Assembly: GCF_009846885.1 (NCBI RefSeq)
Contig: NZ_WUWM01000004.1
Location: 1 to 64,000 of the forward strand
Length of the DNA stretch: 64,000 nt
Direction: 5' to 3'
Source of the DNA: Paenibacillus puerhi
GTDB taxonomy: Bacteria > Bacillota > Bacilli > Paenibacillales > NBRC-103111
Shown here: in pieces, positions 9,363 through 19,338 of the stretch
Layout: every line of letters begins with the position of its first letter
How positions within the stretch are numbered: position 1 is the first letter of the stretch
Program-made: the position numbers and the translations under genes
Notes under the pieces: generated by a model
The model's database searches: none
Told to the model about the DNA's origin: nothing
Seen by the model: the letters and a program-made list of their open reading frames with translations, nothing else

Positions 9363-9452
9363 CTTGTACCTACCACCAAACTATTAAAATTTCTATTCTT
9401 CCGAAATATACTCTAGCCATGCCCCAAACCTTGCTGTTCTATACTCCGGGGC

Positions 9453-10706
9453 TCAGTCTTCCTGCCGCCATACGTCGGCGCCCAAATTAACCAGATTGGC
9501 AACCAGGTGATCATAGCCTCTGTCGATATATTCGACCCCGGTGATCTCGGTGGTGCCCCCTGCGACGGTCAGACCGGCGATAACCAGCGATGCGCCCGCT
9601 CTCAGATCGGTCGCCTTCACCCTAGCCGCAGACAGCGGTCCGCCCTCGATAATCGCCGAACGGCCTTCCACTTTAATCTTGGCGCCCATGCGCACAAGCT
9701 CTGGAATATGCTTAAACCGATTGGAGTATACGTAATCACTAAGAATACTGACGCCGCGCGTCTGCGTGAGCAGACTGCTCATCGGCGATTGCAGATCCGT
9801 CGCAAAGCCCGGGTACACAAGCGCCTTCACGTCCACGCTCTCGTATTCCGGTTGACCCACGACACGGATCGATTCATCCATCTCATATATATGAACGCCC
9901 ATCTCCTGGAGCTTCGCCGTCAGCGCCTCCAGATGTTTAGGGATAACGTTGTCAACAATGACATCTCCACGTGTGGCCGCAGCTGCGATCATATAGGTGC
10001 CCGCCTGAATACGGTCGGGGATGATCGAATGCCGGCAGCCCTGAAGACCATCTACGCCCTGAATCCGGATAGTTTCCGTCCCGGCGCCCTTGATTTTGGC
10101 GCCCATGGCGTTCAAAAGCGTTGCTACATCTATGATTTCAGGCTCTTTTGCCGCATTTTCAATAATGGTGACGCCTTTGGCTCTTGAAGCCGCCAGCATA
10201 ATATTAATCGTTGCCCCTACACTTGCCACGTCCAAATAAATCTTGGCGCCGCGCAATTGCTTCGCCCGGATATGTAGCGCTCCGTTCTCGTTCGAAACCT
10301 CGGCGCCTAGCGCCTCAAAGCCTTTGATATGCTGATCGATGGGTCTCGGCTCAAAATTACAGCCGCCCGGAAGCCCGATCACCGCCTCGCCGAATCGGCC
10401 AAGCAGAGCTCCCATCAAATAATAAGAAGCACGCAGTTTCTTTACATTGCCATTAGGCATCGGCTTGGAAACAAGCCGGCTAGGATCGATCACCATCTGG
10501 TCGTTATCCCATCGGACCGTTGCACCGAGTTCTTCAAGCAGCTCGGTATAAATCGCCACATCGCTGAGCGTTGGAAGATTGTCCAGCGTCACAGTCGATT
10601 CCGATAATATGGCAGCCGGTATAAGCGCGATAGCGCTATTTTTCGCACCGCTGATTTGAACGGTTCCCCGCAGCGGACGGCCGCCGGCGATCATCAATTT
10701 CTCCAT
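9453..10706 (-). CDS. murA: UDP-N-acetylglucosamine 1-carboxyvinyltransferase
   Basis: 417 residues. Substrate lysine K22 is in ISGAKNSA, and catalytic Cys116 is in [13 protein letters not shown], so fosfomycin-sensitive chemistry is expected. MurA transfers enolpyruvate from PEP to UDP-GlcNAc, the first committed step of peptidoglycan synthesis. Firmicutes usually have two copies; the position between fba and rho corresponds to B. subtilis murAB (murZ). It starts about 190 bp downstream of fba, past a weak terminator. Confidence 0.96.
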   Translation of the reverse strand: MEKLMIAGGRPLRGTVQISGAKNSAIALIPAAILSESTVTLDNLPTLSDVAIYTELLEELGATVRWDNDQMVIDPSRLVSKPMPNGNVKKLRASYYLMGALLGRFGEAVIGLPGGCNFEPRPIDQHIKGFEALGAEVSNENGALHIRAKQLRGAKIYLDVASVGATINIMLAASRAKGVTIIENAAKEPEIIDVATLLNAMGAKIKGAGTETIRIQGVDGLQGCRHSIIPDRIQAGTYMIAAAATRGDVIVDNVIPKHLEALTAKLQEMGVHIYEMDESIRVVGQPEYESVDVKALVYPGFATDLQSPMSSLLTQTRGVSILSDYVYSNRFKHIPELVRMGAKIKVEGRSAIIEGGPLSAARVKATDLRAGASLVIAGLTVAGGTTEITGVEYIDRGYDHLVANLVNLGADVWRQED

Positions 10707-10732
10707 TCGATGTCGTTCCTCCTACTTCACCA

Positions 10733-10775
10733 CTTAAAAAAAAGCAAGCAAGGGCTTTCAGATAAAAAAGCCTTC
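10733..10775 (-). terminator. Weak terminator between fba and murA
   Basis: On the minus strand AAGGCTTT can pair with AAAGCCCTT (with a bulge), followed by GCTTGC and eight T. The stem is short, so this is a partial terminator at best. Confidence 0.35.
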
Positions 10776-10894
10776 CATGCAAACAAAACAATTCGTTTCC
10801 GACCTGGATTATGAGGGCGTATGCCAAAAGACAGGCGTAAATAAAAAAGAAAGGAGGGAAACGCATCCTGGCGGTGCATTCCCCTGTAACAAAA

Positions 10895-11749
10895 TTAGGC
10901 TTGGTTGGAGCTGCCGAACAGTTTGATCTTGGATGCTACTACTTCAACCATGGCTTTGCGAGCAGGAGTGAGGTATTTGCGAGGATCGTACACTTTGGCA
11001 TCTTTGTTCAGTACGTCGCGGATGGCTTCGGTACACGCCACCTGATTCTCCGTATTCACATTGATTTTGCCTACGCCGGCTGCGATCGCTTGCTGGATCA
11101 TCTCGTCCGGTACGCCGGAGCCGCCGTGCAGAACTACAGGAACAGGAATCTTCGAAGCTACCTGTTCAATGATGTCGAAGCGGATGTTCGGTTCGCCGGC
11201 ATACATACCGTGAGCTGTACCTACGGCGATCGCCAAGCAATCGACGCCTGTTTCTTCGTAGAAACGAATCGCTTCTTCCGGCTTAGCCAGGTTAGCGTCG
11301 GACTCGTCCACGCTGATATCATCCTCAACACCGCCGATTGTGCCAAGCTCGCCTTCGACGGAAACGCCCATCGCATGCGCCGCTTTCACAACTTCTTTGG
11401 TCAGACGGATGTTTTCCTCGAAGGAATAATGGGAACCGTCGAACATAACCGAGCTGAAGCCTGCGCGGATACATTTCATCGCGACTTCGAAGCTGCTTCC
11501 GTGGTCAAGATGAAGGGCGATCGGCAGCCCGGATTTTTTTGCCGCAGCTTCCGCGATGGCAACCGTAAACTCGATCCCCATGTATTTCAGAGCACCCTCG
11601 GATACGCCGAAGATAAACGGAGAGTTCAGCTCCTGAGCAGCCTCGGTGATCGCTTGCGCGAACTCCAGGTTGTTCATGTTAAATTGGCCAACGGCATATT
11701 TGCCTGCTTTGGCTTTTGGTAAGAATTCGTTCATAGAAACTAATGGCAT
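10895..11749 (-). CDS. fba: Class II fructose-1,6-bisphosphate aldolase
   Basis: 284 residues. Zinc-binding HLDHGSSFE, the conserved GTAHGMY and VLHGGSGVPDE, and NVNTENQVA phosphate-binding segments define a class II, metal-dependent aldolase of the FbaA/GatY group. It cleaves fructose-1,6-bisphosphate to dihydroxyacetone phosphate and glyceraldehyde-3-phosphate in glycolysis and runs in reverse in gluconeogenesis. It lies downstream of spo0F, as in Bacillus. It has its own good promoter at 11823-11851. Confidence 0.96.
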   Translation of the reverse strand: MPLVSMNEFLPKAKAGKYAVGQFNMNNLEFAQAITEAAQELNSPFIFGVSEGALKYMGIEFTVAIAEAAAKKSGLPIALHLDHGSSFEVAMKCIRAGFSSVMFDGSHYSFEENIRLTKEVVKAAHAMGVSVEGELGTIGGVEDDISVDESDANLAKPEEAIRFYEETGVDCLAIAVGTAHGMYAGEPNIRFDIIEQVASKIPVPVVLHGGSGVPDEMIQQAIAAGVGKINVNTENQVACTEAIRDVLNKDAKVYDPRKYLTPARKAMVEVVASKIKLFGSSNQA

Positions 11750-11822
11750 GGTAGTTCTCTCCTCCTTGTGTATTGTGACCGTGCCGGGGGACGTTTGGCC
11801 CGCCCTCCTGTCATACTGCGCT

Positions 11823-11851
11823 ATTATATCATAGATAAGGACAAACGTTAA
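11823..11851 (-). promoter_or_regulatory. Probable fba promoter
   Basis: On the minus strand a perfect TATAAT (-10, 11823-11828) is preceded 17 nt upstream by TTAACG (-35, 11846-11851), about 75 bp before the fba start. Confidence 0.65.
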
Positions 11852-11898
11852 ACAGGAAATGGCACAAAGAAAGCACGCGTCTGCTTCTATGATCTCAG

Positions 11899-11922
11899 AA
11901 AAAAAGGACCCTGTTAGGATCC
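11899..11922 (-). terminator. Possible spo0F terminator
   Basis: On the minus strand GGATCC-TAACA-GGGTCC, with one G-T pair, is followed by seven T. It overlaps the spo0F stop codon. Confidence 0.45.
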
Positions 11923-12306
11923 CAGCGCATACGAGCTATTATTCGGAGAACGCAGCTGCTGATTGACAGCCTGCCGTAATTCGTCGATATCGAAAGGCTT
12001 GGTGAAGTGCATGATAGCGCCCAGATCGGTCGCTTCCTTGATCATATCCAGTTCGCCGTAGGCCGTCATCATGATGACTTTAATCGAGGCGTCGATGCTC
12101 TTGATATGCTTCAGAATATCAAGTCCGTCCATACCGGGAATTTTCATGTCAAGCAGGACGAGGTCAGGTGACGAACTTCTGACAATTTCGAGCGCAAGCT
12201 TTCCGTTGGAGGCTTGATACGTTTCGTAACCTTCGCTGCTGAACACTTCCATCAACAGGATGCGGATGCCGTTCTGGTCATCAACGATGAGGAGCTTCTT
12301 TTTCAC
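11914..12306 (-). CDS. spo0F: Sporulation phosphorelay receiver Spo0F
   Basis: 130 residues from a GTG at 12306 preceded by GGAGGG. It is a stand-alone receiver with acidic pair D9/D10, phospho-acceptor D53 ([13 protein letters not shown]), T83-type MMTAYGE and the lysine in HFTKPFD. Spo0F takes phosphate from sporulation kinases and passes it through Spo0B to Spo0A. The position between pyrG and fba matches Bacillus. A C-terminal extension (about [11 protein letters not shown]) is slightly longer than in B. subtilis. A sigma-H-like promoter lies about 65-100 bp upstream. Confidence 0.95.
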   Translation of the reverse strand: MKKKLLIVDDQNGIRILLMEVFSSEGYETYQASNGKLALEIVRSSSPDLVLLDMKIPGMDGLDILKHIKSIDASIKVIMMTAYGELDMIKEATDLGAIMHFTKPFDIDELRQAVNQQLRSPNNSSYALGS

Positions 12307-12374
12307 TGGGTATACCCTCCCAATTCCGTTTCCTGGGTTCGTAAATCCGTACCCGATTTTGACGCTATTGATTT

Positions 12375-12412
12375 GTATTCGCTGCGGAGCAGACGTTTCC
12401 TGCCGCAGCGAA
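12375..12412 (-). promoter_or_regulatory. Sigma-H-type promoter and overlapping inverted repeat upstream of spo0F
   Basis: On the minus strand GCAGGAAAC (12395-12403) and AGCGAATAC (12375-12383), separated by 11 nt, fit the sigma-H consensus RnAGGAwww-N11-12-RnnGAATww. Superimposed is a perfect 10-bp inverted repeat, TTCGCTGCGG (12378-12387) with CCGCAGCGAA (12403-12412), which could end pyrG transcripts or act as an operator. The B. subtilis spo0F gene also has a sigma-H promoter. Confidence 0.7.
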
Positions 12413-12519
12413 CAAAAAAGTTGAAAACTTTTACAAATCAAGAAGAGTTTGCGGAATGATCAACGAACAATAGTTCGCGTCCCATACGCTCTAAACAGAA
12501 GGGAGGGCAGCCTAAGCGT

Positions 12520-14136
<1,617 letters not shown>

Positions 14137-14261
14137 CTAGTTTATCATCCGTTGCTGAATGCCGTACCGGTCGCGCTTGACCGGCTGCCTATACCCCTGT
14201 AAGTGAAGCTTAGCTTTGAACATGAATTTCGATACCTTTCGGGGAGTCCCCGATAAAAAAG

Positions 14262-14290
14262 AAAAAGCGCCCCGCATCGGCGGGGCACTT
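14262..14290 (-). terminator. rpoE terminator
   Basis: A perfect GCCCCGC/GCGGGGC stem with a 4-nt loop (14269-14286) is followed on the minus strand by GCTTTTTCTTTTTT. It is a strong Rho-independent terminator between rpoE and pyrG. Confidence 0.85.
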
Positions 14291-14390
14291 TTCCATAAAA
14301 AGACCTATTCGGTCTAAGCGTCCATCTAAAGCCCAGAAAATAGTTTACTCTGAACGATGAACCCTGTCAAGGAGAACCCGGAGATATGGA

Positions 14391-14981
14391 TTATTTGCCA
14401 TCCTTGTCGTCATCGTCGTCTTCTTCGTCATCGGCTACATCGTCGGCATCTTCGTCTTCGCCTTCTTCGCCGTCCAGCACTTCCCCGTCGATCTCTTCCT
14501 CTTCCTCAATTTCCTCATCCTCGAAGAATTCGGTCTCTTCTTCCTCGACCTCTTCCTCGGACTCGAAGTCGTCGCGAGGCGCATCGAAGGAATCGTAGTC
14601 TTCTTCCTCGACGAACGTATCCTCTTCCTCCGCGAAAATATCCTCGTCGTCCAGATCGTCGTCCTCGTCGTTGATGATCCGCGGACGTTTGCCGCTTCCA
14701 ACGGTATCCTCGGATTTCTCGATCGGATACCAGCGCTTCAGCCCCCACAGGTTGGTGCCGACGCAGGCGAAGCGTCCGTCAATGTTGATCTCCGTATATA
14801 GTTGAGCAATGACCTGCATCACTTCGTCATCGGACAATCCCTTGATCTTGGCGATCTCCGCCATTAAATCCCGGTAGTAAAAAGGCGTGTTGACCGCCTT
14901 CAAGAGTTCGAACGCCAGATCGACCATCGGCATTTCCTTGGCTTTCTCCGCGCTTACTTTGAGCTGGTACTGAGCACTCAT
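14391..14981 (-). CDS. rpoE: RNA polymerase delta subunit
   Basis: 196 residues from the ATG at 14981 (MSAQYQLKVSAEKAKEMPMV). The N-terminal HARE-HTH fold (about 1-90, to GLKRWYPIEK) is followed by an about 100-residue Asp/Glu tail, the hallmark of delta. The acidic tail mimics nucleic acid and speeds polymerase recycling and promoter selectivity in Gram-positives. The tail here is longer than in B. subtilis. The gene directly precedes pyrG in the usual order. Its coding sequence has a striking repetitive GAGGAA/GACGAC pattern because of the acidic tract. Confidence 0.95.
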   Translation of the reverse strand: MSAQYQLKVSAEKAKEMPMVDLAFELLKAVNTPFYYRDLMAEIAKIKGLSDDEVMQVIAQLYTEINIDGRFACVGTNLWGLKRWYPIEKSEDTVGSGKRPRIINDEDDDLDDEDIFAEEEDTFVEEEDYDSFDAPRDDFESEEEVEEEETEFFEDEEIEEEEEIDGEVLDGEEGEDEDADDVADDEEDDDDDKDGK

Positions 14982-15427
14982 GTCCTGGCACATCCCTTCC
15001 GACATTATCGACGTGGTACTGATTCCGGCGCGGCAACCGCCTTCTACTACAATATCCACTAGTACCAATAAGTAAACCTTATTTTATGTAAAAATGCAAC
15101 TGCTTCCTCTTAAAGATTCGGGCTTGTTCTCTCTCTAAACGAAACGAAGGATCTCGCCCGGACATACGCCGAATTCGGCGTCCATCCCGCAGCGGGATCC
15201 CTCGTCCCGACTGTACCCGCACCATGCGCATGCATCGGTTTGCCTGCACCCGCATGCTGCCCCTTCCTATAAGCGGAGAAGAGATGCCCCTCCCTACTTA
15301 TCGTATGTATCAGGCGCCGCTTTGACACGGCCATACACCTATTTATTTGGAATAGGGCGATCTGCTCATACGCGGGAATACCCTCCCACATACCATACAG
15401 CAAGGATACGGTAGAGGGGGATCGACA
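14982..15427. other. Divergent intergenic region between rpoE and the S8 protease
   Basis: About 450 bp without a convincing gene. A weak minus-strand promoter (TTGCAT, 17 nt, TTTACT; around 15070-15100) could serve rpoE. Two adjacent palindromes stand out: a 16-bp perfect ACGCCGAATTCGGCGT (15166-15181) and ATCCCGCAGCGGGAT (15184-15198). They may be operator sites or the base of a hairpin. The protease Shine-Dalgarno GAGGGGG is at the right end. Confidence 0.4.
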
Positions 15428-16615
15428 TTGAATCCATCGGCATTCGGCAAGTGGCTTCATCACGCGATGGACAAAGGAGCGGATGGCGGCGGCCCGCGCC
15501 ACATCGTCCGCTTCCGCTCCCAAGGCGATTATGCGGCTTTCATGCGGTATATGAGCAGCCTTTCTCCATCGCATCCCCATCTGCAGCAGATCCGGCCGCT
15601 CAGGCTGATCCGCGCCATCTCCTGCCCGCTGAGATCGATCGAGCCGCTCGCGTCGATCCCTTTCGTACGGTCCATAGAAGCCGATGCCCGCGTCCTGCTG
15701 AAGGGAAGCGGCCCCAACCTCGGACCGGCAGGGCATCATGGCAGCCGTTCGACTCCGCCCTCCAAAATTCCTTGGGGCGTACGCCATATCCGGGCGCCCC
15801 AGATATGGCCCAAATCCAAGGGGGAGCGCATCCGTATCGGCGTCGTGGATACGGGAGCCGATTATACCCATCCCGATCTGCGCCACTGCCTCTCGCGGGG
15901 CATCAATCTGCTCAACCGCCATCTGTACCCGTTCGACGACAACGGCCACGGCACCCATATCGCCGGCACGATCGCCGCCCACACCAAGCAGCGGGGGATT
16001 ATCGGCGTCGCCCCCCATGCGCTCATCCACCCCGTAAAAGCCTTCGATCATCAAGGGGGCGCCTACGTGTCCGACATCATTAAAGCGATCGACTGGTGCG
16101 TGCTCAGCGGGATGGATATCATCAATATGAGCTTTGGCATGAAATCGCACAGCAAGGCGCTCGAGGCCGCCGTGCTCAGCGCTTACCGGGCAGGCATCGT
16201 CGTGGTCGCCTCCTCAGGCAACGAGGGCCAGCGGGCAGAGATCGATTATCCCGCCCGCTTCCCCCAGTCGATCGCCGTAGGAGCCACGACGCGTAAAGGG
16301 CGCGTCGCCCCGTTCAGCAACGACGGCCGGCAGATCGATATTTATGCGCCCGGCGAGAAGATTTATTCCACCTGGCTCGGAGGCAAGTATCAAGAGCTGA
16401 GCGGAACCTCCATGGCTACATCGCATGTAACAGGGGTTATCGCCCTCATGCTGTCGCTCAGGCCCGGCTTGCGGCCGGGGCGTATCAAGTCGCTGCTCCG
16501 CAAACATGCCCGCTATATCGCAAGTCCCGGCAAGCAAAGCTTCATCAAGGAATTGCATGCGGCAAGAACGATCAATCACCTGAGCCAGAGGGTCGGCAAG
16601 CCGACAGATGCCTAG
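15428..16615 (+). CDS. Subtilisin-like S8 serine protease
   Basis: 395 residues from a TTG preceded by GAGGGGG. The catalytic triad is complete: D141 (GVVDTGADYTHPDL), H174 (DNGHGTHIAGT) and S328 (LSGTSMATSHVTG), with oxyanion N265 (SGNEGQ). The first about 110 residues look like an inhibitor I9-type propeptide (HIVRFRSQGDYAAFMRYM). There is no clear signal peptide, which is unusual for an extracellular subtilase, so an intracellular or mother-cell role is possible. The last two codons overlap the convergent DUF1934 gene by 4 bp. Confidence 0.93.
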   Translation: MNPSAFGKWLHHAMDKGADGGGPRHIVRFRSQGDYAAFMRYMSSLSPSHPHLQQIRPLRLIRAISCPLRSIEPLASIPFVRSIEADARVLLKGSGPNLGPAGHHGSRSTPPSKIPWGVRHIRAPQIWPKSKGERIRIGVVDTGADYTHPDLRHCLSRGINLLNRHLYPFDDNGHGTHIAGTIAAHTKQRGIIGVAPHALIHPVKAFDHQGGAYVSDIIKAIDWCVLSGMDIINMSFGMKSHSKALEAAVLSAYRAGIVVVASSGNEGQRAEIDYPARFPQSIAVGATTRKGRVAPFSNDGRQIDIYAPGEKIYSTWLGGKYQELSGTSMATSHVTGVIALMLSLRPGLRPGRIKSLLRKHARYIASPGKQSFIKELHAARTINHLSQRVGKPTDA

Positions 16616-17073
16616 CCCTCTTCCCCCGCTGAAATTTCGAGCTTGACCTCCACCTGCCCGGCCGCTTCCCCCATAAGCGTAAGGTCATAGCGCCAGGTTG
16701 CTTCCAGCGGAGTCATCCTTCCGTCCGCAGGCTTCCTCAGCTCGACGCCATGCGTCACCGTCTCAAGCTCCATCCGGCCGTGCGCCGTTTCGATATATCC
16801 GATATGCCTGCCGCCGGCTGCGAAGGTTTGCTCGAATCGCACATCTCCGCGCCGGAGGATGCGAACCTCATCCGGCAGCAGGCGTACCGTCGTCGTCGTC
16901 CTGCCCATCTGAGCCTCCTCCGGCTCCTCATAGCGTACATAGAATCCGCCCGCCTTCGGAAACAAAACGCCCCGCATCTCCATAGCGATCCGCTCGCCGC
17001 TCGTTACGCTAAGCAGCCGAACCCGCACGTCAGTCTTGCCTGACCCGGTCTCCGATTGAGATGAACCGTTCAT
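16612..17073 (-). CDS. ywiB: DUF1934 family protein (YwiB-like)
   Basis: 153 residues from the ATG at 17073, preferred over 17100 because AGAGGGA lies just upstream. It has a beta-barrel-like pattern of alternating strands (YIETAHGRMELETVTHG, ATWRYDLTLMGEAAGQVEV) typical of the calycin-like DUF1934 fold. The function is unknown. In B. subtilis ywiB is next to argS in the ywi/ywh region, and neighbours here (speE, PBP, ywhD) are from the same region. It is convergent with the S8 protease. Confidence 0.75.
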   Translation of the reverse strand: MNGSSQSETGSGKTDVRVRLLSVTSGERIAMEMRGVLFPKAGGFYVRYEEPEEAQMGRTTTTVRLLPDEVRILRRGDVRFEQTFAAGGRHIGYIETAHGRMELETVTHGVELRKPADGRMTPLEATWRYDLTLMGEAAGQVEVKLEISAGEEG

Positions 17074-17273
17074 CGCTTGTCCCTCTTTCCCAGAAATCAT
17101 TCATCTTACTTACAGTGTAGCTCCGCTCCCCGGCACGCGCAAATCTCAGAAACTCCGATAGGAACATCCGGTAATTCCGTCACTTTTCTTCCGTTAAAAG
17201 GGAAACCTATCGGGTGCCTCCTTCGTCTAAGTAACATACAGCACTGACAATGAAAGCGGAGGACCCTTCATTC

Positions 17274-18155
17274 ATGACTACTCAAGCTCCTGAACATACG
17301 AAAAAAACTTCAAGACGCTCTTTTCTGATGAAAGCGGCGCTCGCGCTGTTCGGCATAGCCAGCTTGCCCCCTGCGGCGTTCGCCTATGCCCGTTATGCAG
17401 AGCCTATCTGGCTGGACATCGAGCGCGTCACCTTGACGACGAAGCGCCTGCCCGCTTCCTTGGATGGACTGAAGGTCGTTCAGTTCAGCGATACGCATCT
17501 TGGCTTTAACTATGACGCCGAGGATCTGGCCCGGCTGGCCGAAACGATCAACCGGCTGAACCCGGATGTCATTTGCTTCACCGGCGATCTGGTGGATTAT
17601 GCGGTCGGGTCGGAGGGCCCTGCCTATGCGGAGGCGCTAGGGATCATGCAGGCGAAGCTGGGCAAGTTCGCCGTGCTCGGCAACCACGATTACTTCAAGG
17701 GCGGCGATACGGCGGTAGCGCGTACGCTTGCCGCAGGCGACTTCAAGGTTCTGCGCAACCAAGCCGTGCAGCTTGAGCAGAACGGAGGCCGTCTCTGGAT
17801 CGCCGGAGTCGAGGACATGTGGCACGGAAAGCCGGATATCGCCAAATGTCTGAACGCGGTCAACCCCGACGAGTATGTCCTTCTGCTCTCACATAGCCCC
17901 GACTACGCCGACACGGTCGTCGATTATCCGGTCGATCTGCAGCTATCCGGGCACACCCACGGCGGTCAGGTGCGGATTCCGTTCTATGGTCACGTCGTCG
18001 TCCCCAAGTTCGGTCAAAAATACATTATCGGCCATTACAAGATCGGCAGCCGCAACTTTCAATTGTACGTCAACCGGGGCATCGGCGTCTCCCAGCATCC
18101 GGTCCGCTTCAACTGCCGGCCCGAGCTGACCGTCTTCACCTTGAAGCGGGGTTAA
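17274..18155 (+). CDS. YkuE-like Tat-exported metallophosphoesterase
   Basis: 293 residues from the ATG at 17274 (GGAGGA 10 nt upstream; the upstream ATG at 17250 has no ribosome-binding site). The N-terminus holds a twin-arginine motif (SRRSFLMKAA) and hydrophobic core, a Tat signal. Calcineurin-like phosphoesterase motifs follow: FSDTHLGF, FTGDLVD, LGNHDYF, LLSHSPD and SGHTHGGQVRIP, giving a dinuclear metal site. B. subtilis YkuE is a Tat substrate anchored to the wall. The substrate is unknown; UDP-2,3-diacylglucosamine hydrolase-like enzymes are relatives. Confidence 0.9.
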   Translation: MTTQAPEHTKKTSRRSFLMKAALALFGIASLPPAAFAYARYAEPIWLDIERVTLTTKRLPASLDGLKVVQFSDTHLGFNYDAEDLARLAETINRLNPDVICFTGDLVDYAVGSEGPAYAEALGIMQAKLGKFAVLGNHDYFKGGDTAVARTLAAGDFKVLRNQAVQLEQNGGRLWIAGVEDMWHGKPDIAKCLNAVNPDEYVLLLSHSPDYADTVVDYPVDLQLSGHTHGGQVRIPFYGHVVVPKFGQKYIIGHYKIGSRNFQLYVNRGIGVSQHPVRFNCRPELTVFTLKRG

Positions 18156-18185
18156 TTAAGCCGCAGGCGAAATCTTGGGAAGCGC

Positions 18186-18271
18186 ACCGGCTTTTTGCCG
18201 CCCTGCAGACCGGACAGGCCAAAGGCGGCAAAAAGCCGGTTGTTCCTCCCCCAGTGGGCGGAACAGCCGGC
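18186..18271. terminator. Two interlocked terminators between YkuE-like gene and speE
   Basis: ACCGGCTTTTTGCCGCC (18186-18202) pairs perfectly over 17 bp with 18224-18240. The right arm overlaps a second inverted repeat (AGCCGGTTGTTCC, 18234-18246, with GGAACAGCCGGCT, 18259-18271). Read on the minus strand, the second hairpin ends in TTTTTG and should stop speE; the first may stop the convergent gene. The two folds are mutually exclusive. Confidence 0.75.
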
Positions 18272-18294
18272 TTCCTTCATCACGATGCCCGTCT

Positions 18295-19122
18295 TTATTT
18301 CGTCAGGTCTTCCACAAACTTAGGGAGCACGAACGCCGCCTTATGCAGGCGAGGCGTATAGTATTTCGTATCGATCTCAGGAATCTTCGTCTCGTCGACG
18401 GCCAGAGGATCATACTTTTTACTGCCCAGGGTAAAGGTCCAAAGACCGCTCGGATACGTAGGGATGTTGGCGACATACACGCGCACGATCGGGAAAATTT
18501 CCTTCACATCGCGGTTAACCGTCTGGATCAAGTCCGCTTTAAACCAAGGGTTGTCCGTCTGGGCCACGAAAATACCGTCTTCCTTGAGCGCATCGTAGAT
18601 GCCTTTGTAGAAGCCTTGGGTGAACAAGTTAACGGCAGGGCCGACCGGCTCGGTCGAATCCACCATAATGACGTCATACGTGTTCTTATGGTCATGAATA
18701 TGCATATAACCGTCGTTCACGATAACCTCGACGCGCGGGTTGTCCAGCTCGCCGGCGATGGTGGGCAAATATTTTTTCGAATACTCGATAACCTTGCCGT
18801 CGATATCGACCAGAACCGCCTTCTCCACCTCGGGATGCTTCAGCACCTCGCGGACTACGCCTCCGTCGCCTCCGCCCACAATCAGCACCTGCTTAGGGTT
18901 CGGGTGGGTGTACAAAGCCGGGTGAGCCACCATCTCGTGGTAGACAAACTCGTCCTTCACCGTCGTCATGACCATACCGTCCAGCACCAGCATCGTACCC
19001 CATTCGACCGTTTCGATCATCGCGAGGTCCTGAAAATCCGTCTGTTCCTTCACATGCGTTTCTGTAATCTTCGCCGTGATGCCGAAGTTCTCCGTCTGTT
19101 TCTCTGTATACCATAATTCCAT
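18295..19122 (-). CDS. speE: Spermidine synthase
   Basis: 275 residues from the ATG at 19122 (AAAGGTGG upstream). It has the spermidine synthase start [15 protein letters not shown], the decarboxylated-SAM site [14 protein letters not shown], and the catalytic [10 protein letters not shown]. It transfers aminopropyl from decarboxylated S-adenosylmethionine to putrescine. It is divergent from a class A PBP gene, the same neighbour as in B. subtilis (speE next to pbpG), but the usual partner speB is not present. Confidence 0.96.
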   Translation of the reverse strand: MELWYTEKQTENFGITAKITETHVKEQTDFQDLAMIETVEWGTMLVLDGMVMTTVKDEFVYHEMVAHPALYTHPNPKQVLIVGGGDGGVVREVLKHPEVEKAVLVDIDGKVIEYSKKYLPTIAGELDNPRVEVIVNDGYMHIHDHKNTYDVIMVDSTEPVGPAVNLFTQGFYKGIYDALKEDGIFVAQTDNPWFKADLIQTVNRDVKEIFPIVRVYVANIPTYPSGLWTFTLGSKKYDPLAVDETKIPEIDTKYYTPRLHKAAFVLPKFVEDLTK

Positions 19123-19338
19123 ATGTGTTCTGCCACCTTTCCTTGAGTGCCAACCGCTGCCTGACATGTCAAGTTGTATTATAGTAGATATCCCCGAAAA
19201 TGCAAATACGAACGCACCCTCAAAGGGGCGAATTCAAAAAAAATTAACACAATTCGGCCCGGCCCGTGAATACGCCCTTCTATGTTTTTCCATACTGGAT
19301 AATAAAACTCATTCCGTATATCGACAGGGGGGAGCCGT

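Noticed and set aside
14386-14674. Ser-rich and Arg-rich plus-strand frames near 14.4-14.7 kb
   Set aside because: They are the reverse complement of the acidic tail of rpoE and only look repetitive for that reason.
15110-16150. 346-codon minus-strand frame opposite the S8 protease
   Set aside because: Antisense to a gene with a complete catalytic triad; no domain seen.
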